Part shown: piece after piece, positions 1 through 7,374 of the stretch
Position numbering within the stretch: position 1 is the first letter of the stretch
How the letters are laid out: every line of letters starts with the position of its first letter
From: Marinovum sp048263515
GTDB taxonomy: Bacteria > Pseudomonadota > Alphaproteobacteria > Rhodobacterales > Rhodobacteraceae
Direction of reading: 5' to 3'
Assembly: GCF_048263515.1 (NCBI RefSeq)
Contig: NZ_JBLXEC010000001.1
Span: 1-64,000 of the forward strand
Length of the DNA: 64,000 nucleotides
Notes under the pieces: generated by a model
The model's input: only the letters and a program-made list of their open reading frames with translations
Told to the model about the DNA's origin: nothing
The model's database searches: none
Made by a program: the position numbers and the translations under genes

Positions 1-252
1 TATGTCTCTTGAAAGCCTCGCGCGTGTCACCGACACTACCACCGTCAGGTTGTCCGCCGTGGCGACCTGATCAGCCTTGGACCTCTCCGAGGGTCGGCGC
101 TCTTACACCACCTCTCGGGGCACTACCCCATCCTCGTGGCGCAGGCTGTCGACCGCCGGACCATAGCTGCTCAGGATCTGCGTCAGCGCTTGCCGGTCCT
201 CCAAAGCCTGGATACGCGCTTCGAGCTTCTCGATCTTCTCTTCCAGTGTCAT
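1..252 (-). pseudogene. SnoaL-like protein, broken N-terminal fragment
   Basis: A 49-codon frame (252 down to 103) starts MTLEEKIEKLEARIQALEDR and continues through a SYGPAVDS segment, a pattern typical of the first helix of SnoaL/NTF2-like proteins. It stops at a TAA at 103-105. In the family the VDS segment is normally followed by roughly ten residues before the EDGVY-like strand. Here VDSLRHEDGVV follows at once, which suggests an internal deletion. The same frame stays open after the stop to the left window edge, so the remains may extend further. The start has an AAAGG sequence about 9 bases upstream. It sits downstream of an intact SnoaL gene in the same direction. A very short functional peptide cannot be excluded. 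Confidence 0.5.
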
Positions 253-358
253 CACAGTCGCCTTTCTCGATCGGTTGGCAGCTCGCCTGAAGACGCCTGG
301 CGAGTCTTGCAGATTGGCGCCCCTGCCCCTTGCCGGAAGTCGACCCAGCAGAGGCGCG

Positions 359-841
359 TCACCCGGTCATGAAGGCAAGGAACCTGTCCCTGTACGCCTC
401 GGCCAGCGCCGGGTTGCGCGGGTCCGGTCCGGCATCCTTGAACCAGGTCAGAATCCGGGACCGAAAGCGCCAGGCACCGTCGGGATCCTTGGCGTATTCA
501 TCCTTGTATCGACCGCAGCCGCGGATTCGCCAGCCAGCCTCGGGCGAAAGCTCGACCACCATCAGGTCCACCGAGCCGTGCCCCCTGTCGCCCTCCAGAT
601 GGATGATCGGGTTCAATTGGTAGTGCCGCGTGCCGGCCAGCAGGGGCTGTGTCTCGGTCCTGCCAGCTGCAGATTTCATCAGAGCCAGAATCTTCGATCT
701 GGGGCCGACCTCGACTCCGTTGTCCGAAAAGCTTCCGTCTTCGGTGAAGTGATCCGCATAGCGCTCCGGCTGCCTGGGCCATTCGTCGACCGTCTGCCCG
801 TAGCTGCCGATCAGGTTCATCACGGCCTGATAGTCGTTCAT
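359..841 (-). CDS. SnoaL-like (NTF2-fold) domain protein
   Basis: The 160-residue product has the length and pattern of a single-domain SnoaL-like cone protein: an N-terminal helix with LIGSYGQTVDEW, then HFTEDGSF, the RHYQLNPIIHLEGD strand and a C-terminal WRFRSRILTWF strand. Members of this fold act as isomerases, dehydratases, cyclases or ring-opening enzymes, and the particular activity cannot be read from the sequence. The ATG overlaps the stop of the upstream amidohydrolase by four bases (ATGA), so the two are translationally coupled. It probably handles an intermediate of the same catabolic route. No signal peptide or membrane segment is visible, so it is cytoplasmic. Confidence 0.8.
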   Translation of the reverse strand: MNDYQAVMNLIGSYGQTVDEWPRQPERYADHFTEDGSFSDNGVEVGPRSKILALMKSAAGRTETQPLLAGTRHYQLNPIIHLEGDRGHGSVDLMVVELSPEAGWRIRGCGRYKDEYAKDPDGAWRFRSRILTWFKDAGPDPRNPALAEAYRDRFLAFMTG

Positions 842-1899
842 GGGGTTGGCGTCCTTCCATCTCTTGAAGGGGGGATCGGCCTCGGATCATCGTCCAGGCC
901 AAGCCCATAGGTCCGCTCGGCGGTCAGGCGCAGCATCAGGTCACGCTCCTCTGCGGAATAGGGAGCGACCATCTTCTTGGCGGCATTCCAGAAGGTGCGA
1001 TACCCGAAGCTCAGTGCGTCTACGGGAAAGTTAGACTCGAACATGCAGCGATCCGGGCCGAAGGCATCGATCATGAAGGCCACACGACTACCTACGAGGT
1101 CGACGATCTCGTCGGAATTGGCCGGGCGGCCATTGTCGGGCCAGGGATAACCGAACAGCGCCATGCCGAAGCCGCCGAGTTTCATCCGCACGTTGGGAAG
1201 CGCCGCGCAGAGGTCTATGCCGCGGCGCAGGTCGGCTTCCACCTCAGCCTCGCGGCCGGCGTATCCGCCGATGCCGATAGGAAAGGCGAGATGGTTCAGC
1301 ACGATGGTGGTGTCGGGAACCTGTCTGGCGAATTCCGCAACCTCGGGCAGTTGCGGGTGATAAAAGATCAGGTCGAGAGCGAGGTTCCTGCGGCCCAGTA
1401 TCCGTACGGCTTCCAAAAAGTTCGGGATCTGCAGCTGACCTGGCCATTGCTCGTGACCCTTGGGCACATACTGCCGTGCCGGATCGTATCCAACCCGCGC
1501 GCGAAACCCGCGCACCAGCCCCGCGCCTGCCTGCTCATGCGCCTCGATCACCCGCAAGTGGTCGGTCTCGAGCCGGGCGTTCAGAACCGGAAGGATGCCG
1601 ACGATGTCGGGGCCGGGCCCGACCCGGCTGTCGCGCGCATAGCCGCGGGCGAGTTCCGTCTCTCCGACCGGGCGCAGGTCTTCGGGGCCATCGGTGCGGT
1701 ACCCTTGGTCACACTCCACGAAGACCGATCGTTCGACGCGGTGGCCGGAGGTTCCATCCGCCAGGAAATCGTCAACCGAATAGGGAATGAGCCCGTCGTC
1801 CTGCCAGATATGATGGTGCGGATCGGTGATGGGGACGTCGGGGTCGACCACGTAGTCGTCTGCCTCGGTCTCGGACGTGTATCGCTTTACTGCCTGCAT
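838..1899 (-). CDS. amidohydrolase-family metal hydrolase (Amidohydro_2 type)
   Basis: A TIM-barrel hydrolase of about 353 residues. The early strand ITDPHHHIW carries the His-x-His metal pair, VLNHLAFP supplies a later histidine, and the C-terminal FESNFPVD segment holds the usual aspartate region. Relatives include sugar lactonases and decarboxylases of the fuconolactonase and amidohydrolase-2 groups, so a lactone or beta-keto acid could be the substrate. A longer frame reaches 1932, but the ATG at 1899 has an AAGG motif about seven bases upstream and avoids overlap with the preceding SDR, which ends at 1916. It lies between the SDR and the coupled SnoaL gene, probably in one transcript. 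Confidence 0.82.
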   Translation of the reverse strand: MQAVKRYTSETEADDYVVDPDVPITDPHHHIWQDDGLIPYSVDDFLADGTSGHRVERSVFVECDQGYRTDGPEDLRPVGETELARGYARDSRVGPGPDIVGILPVLNARLETDHLRVIEAHEQAGAGLVRGFRARVGYDPARQYVPKGHEQWPGQLQIPNFLEAVRILGRRNLALDLIFYHPQLPEVAEFARQVPDTTIVLNHLAFPIGIGGYAGREAEVEADLRRGIDLCAALPNVRMKLGGFGMALFGYPWPDNGRPANSDEIVDLVGSRVAFMIDAFGPDRCMFESNFPVDALSFGYRTFWNAAKKMVAPYSAEERDLMLRLTAERTYGLGLDDDPRPIPPSRDGRTPTP

Positions 1900-1915
1900 G
1901 GACCTTGTCCTTCCG

Positions 1916-2668
1916 TCACGCCAGCCGCCCATTGTCCAAAAGAAGCGCGGACCCCCGCACTGGGCGAGAGTCCTTCGAGCAGAGCCAGAGGATGGATTTG
2001 GCTACTTCTTCCGGCAAGGCGAGGCGACCGTCCTTGATGGCCGCGTCGTAGGCGTCTGCGCCGATCGTGCGTTTCAACATCTCTGTCGCGACACCGCCGG
2101 GACAGACCGCGTTGATCCGGATGTCGGGGGCATATTCCTTCGCGGCGGTTTTCGTCAGGCCGACGACGCCGTGTTTGCTGGCCGCATAGGCTGCGCCTGC
2201 GTTGACGCCAGAGGCCACCCCCGCCGTCGAGCTCATGTTGACGATGGCACCGCCGCGACCGGTTTTCTGCATCGCTGCAATCTCGGCCCGCATGCAGTAG
2301 AACACACCGGTCAGATTGACGTTGATGGTATGAAGCCAGGCCCTCGTTTTGATCTCGACCAGCTTGTGTCCGGGCGTGCCTTCGAAGCCTGCGTTGTTGA
2401 CGGCGTAGTCGAGCCCCCCGAAGCGGTCGACGACCTGCGCCACGGCTGAGGCGACCTGAGCTTCGTCCGTCACGTCACAGGGCGCAAAGATGGCCTTGCC
2501 CCCGAGCGATGTGATCTCGCGAGCAACAGCGGCGCCGTTTTCGGCATCGAAGTCCACCAGTCCGACCGCTGCACCGCCTCGGGCAAAGGCCAGGGCCGCA
2601 GCGCGTCCGATGCCTGCAGAGGCCCCGGTGACCAAAGCGGTCTTGCCCTGAAATTCGGTGAGTGTCAT
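1916..2668 (-). CDS. short-chain dehydrogenase/reductase (SDR)
   Basis: A 250-residue classical SDR. The cofactor motif TGASAGIG is at residues 14-21 and NNAG at 91-94. The catalytic serine is in MSSTAG (about 146-147), and Tyr161 and Lys165 are in YAASK. Asp39 and Asp41 after the second strand (GLVDFD) suggest NAD(H) rather than NADP(H). It should oxidise or reduce an alcohol/ketone pair in the cytoplasm. The GAGGGGG ribosome site lies a few bases before the ATG. It is the first gene of a probable SDR-amidohydrolase-SnoaL transcript, with a candidate operator about 77 bases upstream. The substrate is not known. Confidence 0.9.
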   Translation of the reverse strand: MTLTEFQGKTALVTGASAGIGRAAALAFARGGAAVGLVDFDAENGAAVAREITSLGGKAIFAPCDVTDEAQVASAVAQVVDRFGGLDYAVNNAGFEGTPGHKLVEIKTRAWLHTINVNLTGVFYCMRAEIAAMQKTGRGGAIVNMSSTAGVASGVNAGAAYAASKHGVVGLTKTAAKEYAPDIRINAVCPGGVATEMLKRTIGADAYDAAIKDGRLALPEEVAKSILWLCSKDSRPVRGSALLLDNGRLA

Positions 2669-2744
2669 GCCAAGTCCCCCTCGTTCCGTCGCGAAACGGC
2701 TCTTGCCCTAAACGCGAAGGCCTACGGAGGGTTATCTCAATAGC

Positions 2745-2758
2745 TGACACTAACGTCA
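2745..2758. promoter_or_regulatory. candidate operator, inverted repeat TGAC-N6-GTCA
   Basis: The sequence TGACACTAACGTCA forms an inverted repeat upstream of the SDR, in the 267-base spacer behind the TetR gene. A near copy, TGACACAGTTGTCA, lies upstream of ribBX at 4901. TTGAC-AGT-like relatives occur at the promoters of the large divergent operons. Binding by the neighbouring TetR protein is an inference. The rest of the spacer (2669-2935) holds no gene that I can support. Confidence 0.4.
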
Positions 2759-2935
2759 AATTTAAAATGACTTTGTGAGCAAGTTTCGATGCCCGGTGAC
2801 ACTTCAGAAATTATCGAACATCCGGTTGGGCGGGGACTGTGATCGCCTTGGTTTACGCACAACACGACGGCGCCCGCGCAGCGCCGGATTGTCGAATGAG
2901 CAGAAGAGATCGACTGCCGGTCGGCTCCGACCCGC

Positions 2936-3679
2936 TTACCTCCAATACCCGCGACGGGAAATCGGCACCGCGTCGAGATCGGAGGGCTTGTCGGTAATGC
3001 CGACGAGAGGCCCGTCGTAGGCCGCGGCGGCCCCCTCCCCGTCCGAGGCAGACGCCTTGTCGAACGACAGACCGATCGCGCGCGACCAGATCTGCGCGAG
3101 GTTATCATAGACGCTCTGCCGGTCCTGGAAATCACCACCGATCATCCACCAGAAGGCAAAGTTCGTCAGCATGGAGGCCAGCGCCGCCGCCGTCAGTTTC
3201 GGGTCGATGGTCTCATCCGCCAGCCCGTTTTCCTGCCACAGCTGGATGGCAAAGGCGATGTTGTCGACATGCTTGCGCCGGTCGGCCAGGCGTCGCTCCC
3301 TCACCTGAACATCGACGGTGCCCACCTGGGTGATGATCTCCTGCATCCGGGCGTTTTCTTCGTAAACCTCGAAGTATCGAGAGATGAACTGCATGATGCA
3401 GCGGTTGGGATCGGACAGCAGAATATCGAGCGGCAAACGGCTGCCGTCAGAATATTTCAGCGTGATCGAATCGACGATCTCGTTCAGAACCGCCAGCTTG
3501 GTGTCGAAATAGGTGTAAAAGGTGCCGCGCGACACGCCGCTTTCGCTCACGATGTCCTCGATACGCGCGTCGAAAAAACCGTCACGCTCGAAAATCGCGC
3601 GGGCGGTGGCGATCAGCTTGTCACGCGTGGCCCGCCCCCGGCTTGTTGGGCGCTGACGTGGTTTGTTGGCGTTGTCCAT
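2936..3679 (-). CDS. TetR/AcrR-family transcriptional regulator
   Basis: A 247-residue regulator with the classic TetR N-terminal domain. TRDKLIATARAIFERDGF precedes the helix-turn-helix at about residues 40-59 (IEDIVSESGVSRGTFYTYF). The C-terminal ligand domain is poorly conserved, as usual for the family. The frame is open further upstream, but the ATG at 3679 has a GGAGGA site about eight bases away and follows the LLM stop by only two bases. The gene is therefore co-transcribed with that monooxygenase and probably controls the local catabolic genes. Inverted repeats at 2745, 4870 and 4901 are candidate targets. The effector is unknown; a CoA thioester or the ketone substrate would be typical. 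Confidence 0.9.
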   Translation of the reverse strand: MDNANKPRQRPTSRGRATRDKLIATARAIFERDGFFDARIEDIVSESGVSRGTFYTYFDTKLAVLNEIVDSITLKYSDGSRLPLDILLSDPNRCIMQFISRYFEVYEENARMQEIITQVGTVDVQVRERRLADRRKHVDNIAFAIQLWQENGLADETIDPKLTAAALASMLTNFAFWWMIGGDFQDRQSVYDNLAQIWSRAIGLSFDKASASDGEGAAAAYDGPLVGITDKPSDLDAVPISRRGYWR

Positions 3680-3681
3680 GG

Positions 3682-4788
3682 TCAGCGTCCTCCGTCTGCG
3701 GGTTGCGGGGTTGCGCGGTCGAGGCTCTCGGCGAGAAGCGCGAGGCTGGCCTCGGCCAGTTCGATCGGCATCAATCCGAAATGCACCTGAAAGATGACCT
3801 CCTGGCAACAGGCCTTGTCGGTCAGCTCCGAGATCCGCGCCCGGCAGGCGTCAGGCGACCCGGAAATCAGCATGCCTTCGGCGTCGGAAAAGGTGTCGCT
3901 GACCAGCTGAGACACTTCTCGCGGGCTGGCCGTTCTGGAAATGTGACGCGTGGCGGGGTGCGAAAAGATGCCGCTGTGCCAGACCTCGGAGTCGAATTCC
4001 TGGATCCACCAGCCCTTGGCGCGCTCGCAGATCTCCGGGTCGTCGTTGCAGAAGATCGGAACGAAGATGGCGTCGCCGGGCCGCGCCACCGCCTCTTTGT
4101 CACGGGCCAACCCGGTGGAGACCCGAAAGCGCTCGCTGTCTGGCACACCCGCACCCCAGAGCCTTGCAGCGCCCGGCTCGAACCGGTTGCGGGGCATCGG
4201 CCGCACCGAGGCTTCGGAAATCGAATAGTGAGTGCCGTCGAAACTCGCCCATTCCTGCGTCAGCAAGACCTCCAGAAGCTCCAGCGCCTCGGCGAGCCGC
4301 GCGTCAAGTGTCTCGGGCTCTGGGGTGCCGGAGACCTCGTGATAGGGGACATCGGTCAAGGCCCCCAGGCACAGGCGTCGGCCCTGCAGAAGGATGTCAG
4401 CCATGGCAATCGCTTCAGCCACCCGCAGCGGCGCCTCCATGAGCGACGCCCCGAGCAGAGCGCCAAGCTCGATCGACTTGGTGAGCGTGGCGAGATGCAG
4501 GAGCAGCTGCAGCGGCGCGGCCCCCATGGCCGCCGCATCGCCGTGACGCTCGGGGAGCCAGAGCGCATCGAAGCCGTGCTGATCCGCCGCCATGCCGACA
4601 CGCAACAGGTCCTGAACGCATTGCGCATCCGACACCGGCGGCGCACCGTCGAGCACGTTGCGCTTCGCCCGGTGGAAGAAGTCGCTGGCGTTCTTGAGCG
4701 GTGCGTAAACCCCGAACCGAAGCGGCCCGGCGCCCCCAGCAGGCCCGGCGGAGTCAGTCGGTTTTTCTGATGTCTTCTTGCTCTTCAC
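3682..4788 (-). CDS. LLM-class (luciferase-like) FMN-dependent monooxygenase
   Basis: A bacterial-luciferase-like TIM barrel of about 368 residues. It shows the FGVYAP start strand, the FDALWLPERH segment, the RRLCLGALTDVPYHE region and a long alpha-rich C-terminus. Family members use reduced FMN from a separate reductase and O2, or act as F420 enzymes. In this setting an FMNH2-dependent oxygenase is likely, possibly of the type II Baeyer-Villiger kind. I prefer the GTG start at 4788, which has AGGA about eight bases upstream. An ATG at 4815 is also in frame but lacks a clear ribosome site. It is co-transcribed with the TetR gene. A second LLM enzyme is encoded at 19886-21067. Confidence 0.85.
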   Translation of the reverse strand: MKSKKTSEKPTDSAGPAGGAGPLRFGVYAPLKNASDFFHRAKRNVLDGAPPVSDAQCVQDLLRVGMAADQHGFDALWLPERHGDAAAMGAAPLQLLLHLATLTKSIELGALLGASLMEAPLRVAEAIAMADILLQGRRLCLGALTDVPYHEVSGTPEPETLDARLAEALELLEVLLTQEWASFDGTHYSISEASVRPMPRNRFEPGAARLWGAGVPDSERFRVSTGLARDKEAVARPGDAIFVPIFCNDDPEICERAKGWWIQEFDSEVWHSGIFSHPATRHISRTASPREVSQLVSDTFSDAEGMLISGSPDACRARISELTDKACCQEVIFQVHFGLMPIELAEASLALLAESLDRATPQPADGGR

Positions 4789-4869
4789 TCGCGCTATCCT
4801 GGCTGCTCTGCACATCTAATATCTTGTAACACCTATATTTACCTGCCCGACAGAATTTGTTCAAGAAAT

Positions 4870-4886
4870 CTGAACATGACGTTCAG
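4870..4886. promoter_or_regulatory. candidate operator, 17-bp inverted repeat
   Basis: CTGAACATGACGTTCAG has perfect six-base arms (CTGAAC/GTTCAG) around a five-base centre. It lies between the divergent LLM-tetR and ribBX genes, in an AT-rich spacer with a run of alternating AT just downstream. The size fits a TetR-type operator. No copy of this sequence was noticed elsewhere in the window. Confidence 0.45.
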
Positions 4887-4900
4887 TTCAATATATATAT

Positions 4901-4914
4901 TGACACAGTTGTCA
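4901..4914. promoter_or_regulatory. candidate operator overlapping a -35-like TTGACA
   Basis: TGACACAGTTGTCA has perfect five-base arms (TGACA/TGTCA). It overlaps a TTGACA hexamer at 4900-4905 that could be a -35 box for ribBX, about 47 bases before its ATG. It resembles the repeat at 2745-2758. No FMN-riboswitch-like element was recognised in the short ribBX leader. Confidence 0.4.
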
Positions 4915-4960
4915 TATTTGCGCGAGATTGCGGAGACACGAGACCCAGGGAGGGAACGTC

Positions 4961-6046
4961 ATGCATTCCGAGATCAAGCAACGCGTGGAGGATGCCATTG
5001 CGCGTTTTGCCGCCGGCGAGATGGTGATTGTCACCGATGACGACGATCGCGAAAACGAGGGCGATCTGATCTGCGCCGCCGCGCTTTGCACGCCAGAAAA
5101 GATGGCCTTTATCGTCAGGCACACCTGCGGGATCGTCTGCGCCCCGGTGACCACGGAGCGCGCCGAAGCACTTGACCTGCGGCCGATGGTAACGGACAAC
5201 GACGCCCCGCTGGGCACCGCCTTTACCGTGACGGTCGACGTGAAGCACGGGCTCACCACCGGCATCTCTGCGGAACAGCGCTGCAACACGGTGCGGGCCC
5301 TGGCAAATGCCAACATGGGACGCTCCGACTTCGTCCGACCCGGGCACGTCTTTCCGCTGATCGCACGTCCCGGCGGCGTGCTGATGCGCAGCGGCCATAC
5401 CGAGGCAGCCACCGATCTGTGCCGCATGGCGGAGCTGCCGGAGGTCGGCGTGATTTGCGAACTTGCCAATGACGATGGCACCGTCATGAAAGGCGGCCAG
5501 ATTGACGCGTTTGCAGCGCAACACAGCTTGGTCAAGCTGTCTGTAGCCGATCTGATCGCCTATCGGCAGGCCCAGGAGAACCTTGTCCAGAGAACCGGCC
5601 ACCGCCGGGTTTCCTCGCCGATCGGCGAGATGGACATGATCGGCTATCGCACGCCCTTTGACGACGTGACCCATTTCGCCTTTGTCTACGGGACGCCGGA
5701 CGATCAAGGCCCGACCCCGGTCCGCCTGCACCGATCGGACATCGTGAAGGATGTGATCGGCGGCGCGGCGGATATCGGCGAGACGTTGCAGCGCATTTCA
5801 GAGGCGGGGTCCGGCGTGCTGATCTACCTCCGCGACGAAGCTGCCGGCACGCCCGAGCTTGCCTTCGCCGAACCTGCCACGACAGACGAGAAGCGGGTGC
5901 AAAGCTGGCACAATATCGGGCTGGGCGCGCAGATCCTCCGCGATCTCGAGGTGCGCTCGATCCACCTGATCGCCTCGCACGCTCGCAATTACGTGGGCAT
6001 GCGCGGCTTCGGAATCGAGGTTGCAAGCGAAGAGATCCTGGCCTGA
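4961..6046 (+). CDS. ribBX: 3,4-dihydroxy-2-butanone 4-phosphate synthase with a degenerate GTP cyclohydrolase II domain (RibBX type)
   Basis: Residues 1-200 form an intact RibB domain: DDDRENEGDL (27-36), TTGISAEQR (99-107), RPGHVFPL (126-133) and GHTEA (145-149). It converts ribulose 5-phosphate to the four-carbon riboflavin precursor. Residues 215-361 align with GTP cyclohydrolase II, but the zinc-binding HSEC-x10-CxC segment reads HRSDIVKDVIGGAADIGE (257-274). All three cysteines are gone, so cyclohydrolase activity is not expected. This matches the RibBX variants described in Proteobacteria. A GGGAGGG site precedes the ATG. Beside FMN-dependent oxygenases it probably raises flavin supply; a housekeeping copy is likely elsewhere in the genome. 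Confidence 0.9.
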   Translation: MHSEIKQRVEDAIARFAAGEMVIVTDDDDRENEGDLICAAALCTPEKMAFIVRHTCGIVCAPVTTERAEALDLRPMVTDNDAPLGTAFTVTVDVKHGLTTGISAEQRCNTVRALANANMGRSDFVRPGHVFPLIARPGGVLMRSGHTEAATDLCRMAELPEVGVICELANDDGTVMKGGQIDAFAAQHSLVKLSVADLIAYRQAQENLVQRTGHRRVSSPIGEMDMIGYRTPFDDVTHFAFVYGTPDDQGPTPVRLHRSDIVKDVIGGAADIGETLQRISEAGSGVLIYLRDEAAGTPELAFAEPATTDEKRVQSWHNIGLGAQILRDLEVRSIHLIASHARNYVGMRGFGIEVASEEILA

Positions 6047-6151
6047 CGGGACCAGACAGCGCCCACCCCGACCCGCACACAAAGCCAATGATATAAGGTT
6101 TTGCGGGTCGGACCATCCATCCATCCCGCTCACACCCTCAGGCCAAACGAG

Positions 6152-6182
6152 AAGGGCGGCACCTTGTTCAGGTGCCGCCCTT
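6152..6182. terminator. bidirectional intrinsic terminator
   Basis: A 13-bp perfect stem (AAGGGCGGCACCT/AGGTGCCGCCCTT) closes a five-base loop between the converging ribBX and tctC genes. Short T-rich stretches follow on both strands. Its position and symmetry fit termination in both directions. Confidence 0.85.
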
Positions 6183-6204
6183 CTTGGTTGCTTGATATAG
6201 CCTG

Positions 6205-7179
6205 CTACTGCTTGGCGATCCCGGCGATGGGAACCGCGACCTGATAGCCATCCTTGGTGTCGCGCATGATGGCAGCAAACTCGTCAGGCTCGTTCGGATC
6301 GGCCGGGACGACGCGCAGGAATTTGTAGGCCTTCTGGAACATCTCGTTGTTTTTCATGCCGTCGTTGATGGCATCGTTCAGCTTGGCGATGATCTCGGGC
6401 GGGGTGCCGGTCGGAACCGCGGTGCCGACATAGATCTTGATCGGCAGCGGCGACAGGCCCGCCTCTTCCAGCGTCGGCACATCGGGCAGCTCGTCAGAGC
6501 GCTTGGACGTGGTCGAAACCAGCGCGCGCACAGTGCCGTCCTTGTGGTGCTGCACCCATTGGCCGGTGCCCCAGACCAGGTCGATCCGTCCGGCCAGAAC
6601 ATCGGGAACGACATCCGGGTCGGTGGCATAGTTGATCATCTGGAACTCGGCACCGGTCTCTTTCTCGAACAGTGCCGCGAGGATCTTGCCGGTCGTGTGC
6701 TGAACGCCCATGTTCAGCTCGTTCGGGTTCTCCTTGGCGTAGGCCACCAATTCCTCGATCGACTGGATCGGCAGATCGTCACGGATGAACAGCCAGAGCG
6801 GAAAGTCACCGACATAGGTCACCGGTTCGAAATCCTCGAGCGGCTGGTAGGGAGGCGAATTGTAAAGCTCTGTCACCGCGGAGAGGTTGCTGGAGGTGCC
6901 GTAGAACACCGTGTAGCCGTCTGGCGCAGCCTTGGCCGCTGCGGTGCCGCCGACTACCCCGCCAGCGCCCGGCTTGTGCTCGACCGTCACCGGCTGTCCG
7001 ACGGCGGTCTCGATCGATTCCGCGATCGCCCGCGCCAGGATGTCGGTCTCTCCCGGACCGAACGGATAGATCAGCGTGATCGGCTTGCTGGGCCATTCGT
7101 CGGCCGCGGCGAGACCGCCTGCGAGCATCCCGGCGGCAAGCGCAACAGCCCCCGCGAGACGCTTTGAAAAAGTGAACAT
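6205..7179 (-). CDS. tctC: TTT-family periplasmic substrate-binding protein (TctC/Bug)
   Basis: A 324-residue solute receptor. The signal peptide (MFTFSKRLAGAVALAAGML...) probably ends near residue 26, before DEWPSKPITLIYPF. The GPGETDILARAIAE and KPGAGGVVG segments are the two substrate-contact motifs of the Bug family, which binds carboxylates. GGGAGG precedes the ATG. It is the last gene of the TctB-TctA-TctC block but is separated from tctA by a hairpin and a 195-base AT-rich spacer. It may therefore have its own promoter, which would allow the high receptor levels usual for such systems. The ligand is probably the carboxylate fed to the neighbouring pathway, an inference only. Confidence 0.93.
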   Translation of the reverse strand: MFTFSKRLAGAVALAAGMLAGGLAAADEWPSKPITLIYPFGPGETDILARAIAESIETAVGQPVTVEHKPGAGGVVGGTAAAKAAPDGYTVFYGTSSNLSAVTELYNSPPYQPLEDFEPVTYVGDFPLWLFIRDDLPIQSIEELVAYAKENPNELNMGVQHTTGKILAALFEKETGAEFQMINYATDPDVVPDVLAGRIDLVWGTGQWVQHHKDGTVRALVSTTSKRSDELPDVPTLEEAGLSPLPIKIYVGTAVPTGTPPEIIAKLNDAINDGMKNNEMFQKAYKFLRVVPADPNEPDEFAAIMRDTKDGYQVAVPIAGIAKQ

Positions 7180-7221
7180 CGTCGTCCTCCCTTACGTTTT
7201 CATACTCAATGTTAACCAGAC

Positions 7222-7239
7222 ATATACACACTGCGTCAA
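7222..7239 (-). promoter_or_regulatory. possible promoter/operator of tctC
   Basis: On the minus strand TTGACGCAGTGTGTATAT lies about 45-60 bases before the tctC ATG. Its TTGACG-AGTGT part resembles the repeats at 2745 and 4901. It could be a -35 box, an operator half-site or both. No convincing -10 hexamer stands at the ideal distance. Confidence 0.3.
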
Positions 7240-7327
7240 GTTATATCTGTATATTGCGACAGGTGTTTCGTGTCGGCTGATACGCCTCAGTCAAACAGCC
7301 CTTTCGCCCCCCCCCCCGGACATGACG

Positions 7328-7353
7328 ACACCGGCGACCGAAGCCGCCGGTGT
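7328..7353 (-). terminator. hairpin after tctA
   Basis: A nine-bp perfect stem (ACACCGGCG/CGCCGGTGT) with an eight-base loop lies 22 bases past the tctA stop. It is followed on the minus strand by a run of eleven G (C-run at 7307-7317) rather than T, so it may be an attenuator or mRNA-end stabiliser more than a full terminator. Confidence 0.5.
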
Positions 7354-7374
7354 TGGGCACAATTGCTCCTGCGA

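Noticed and set aside
4816..4960. FMN riboswitch before ribBX
   Set aside because: The spacer is only about 145-170 bases, and no AGGG...GGTGAAATTCC-like conserved core could be found on the plus strand.
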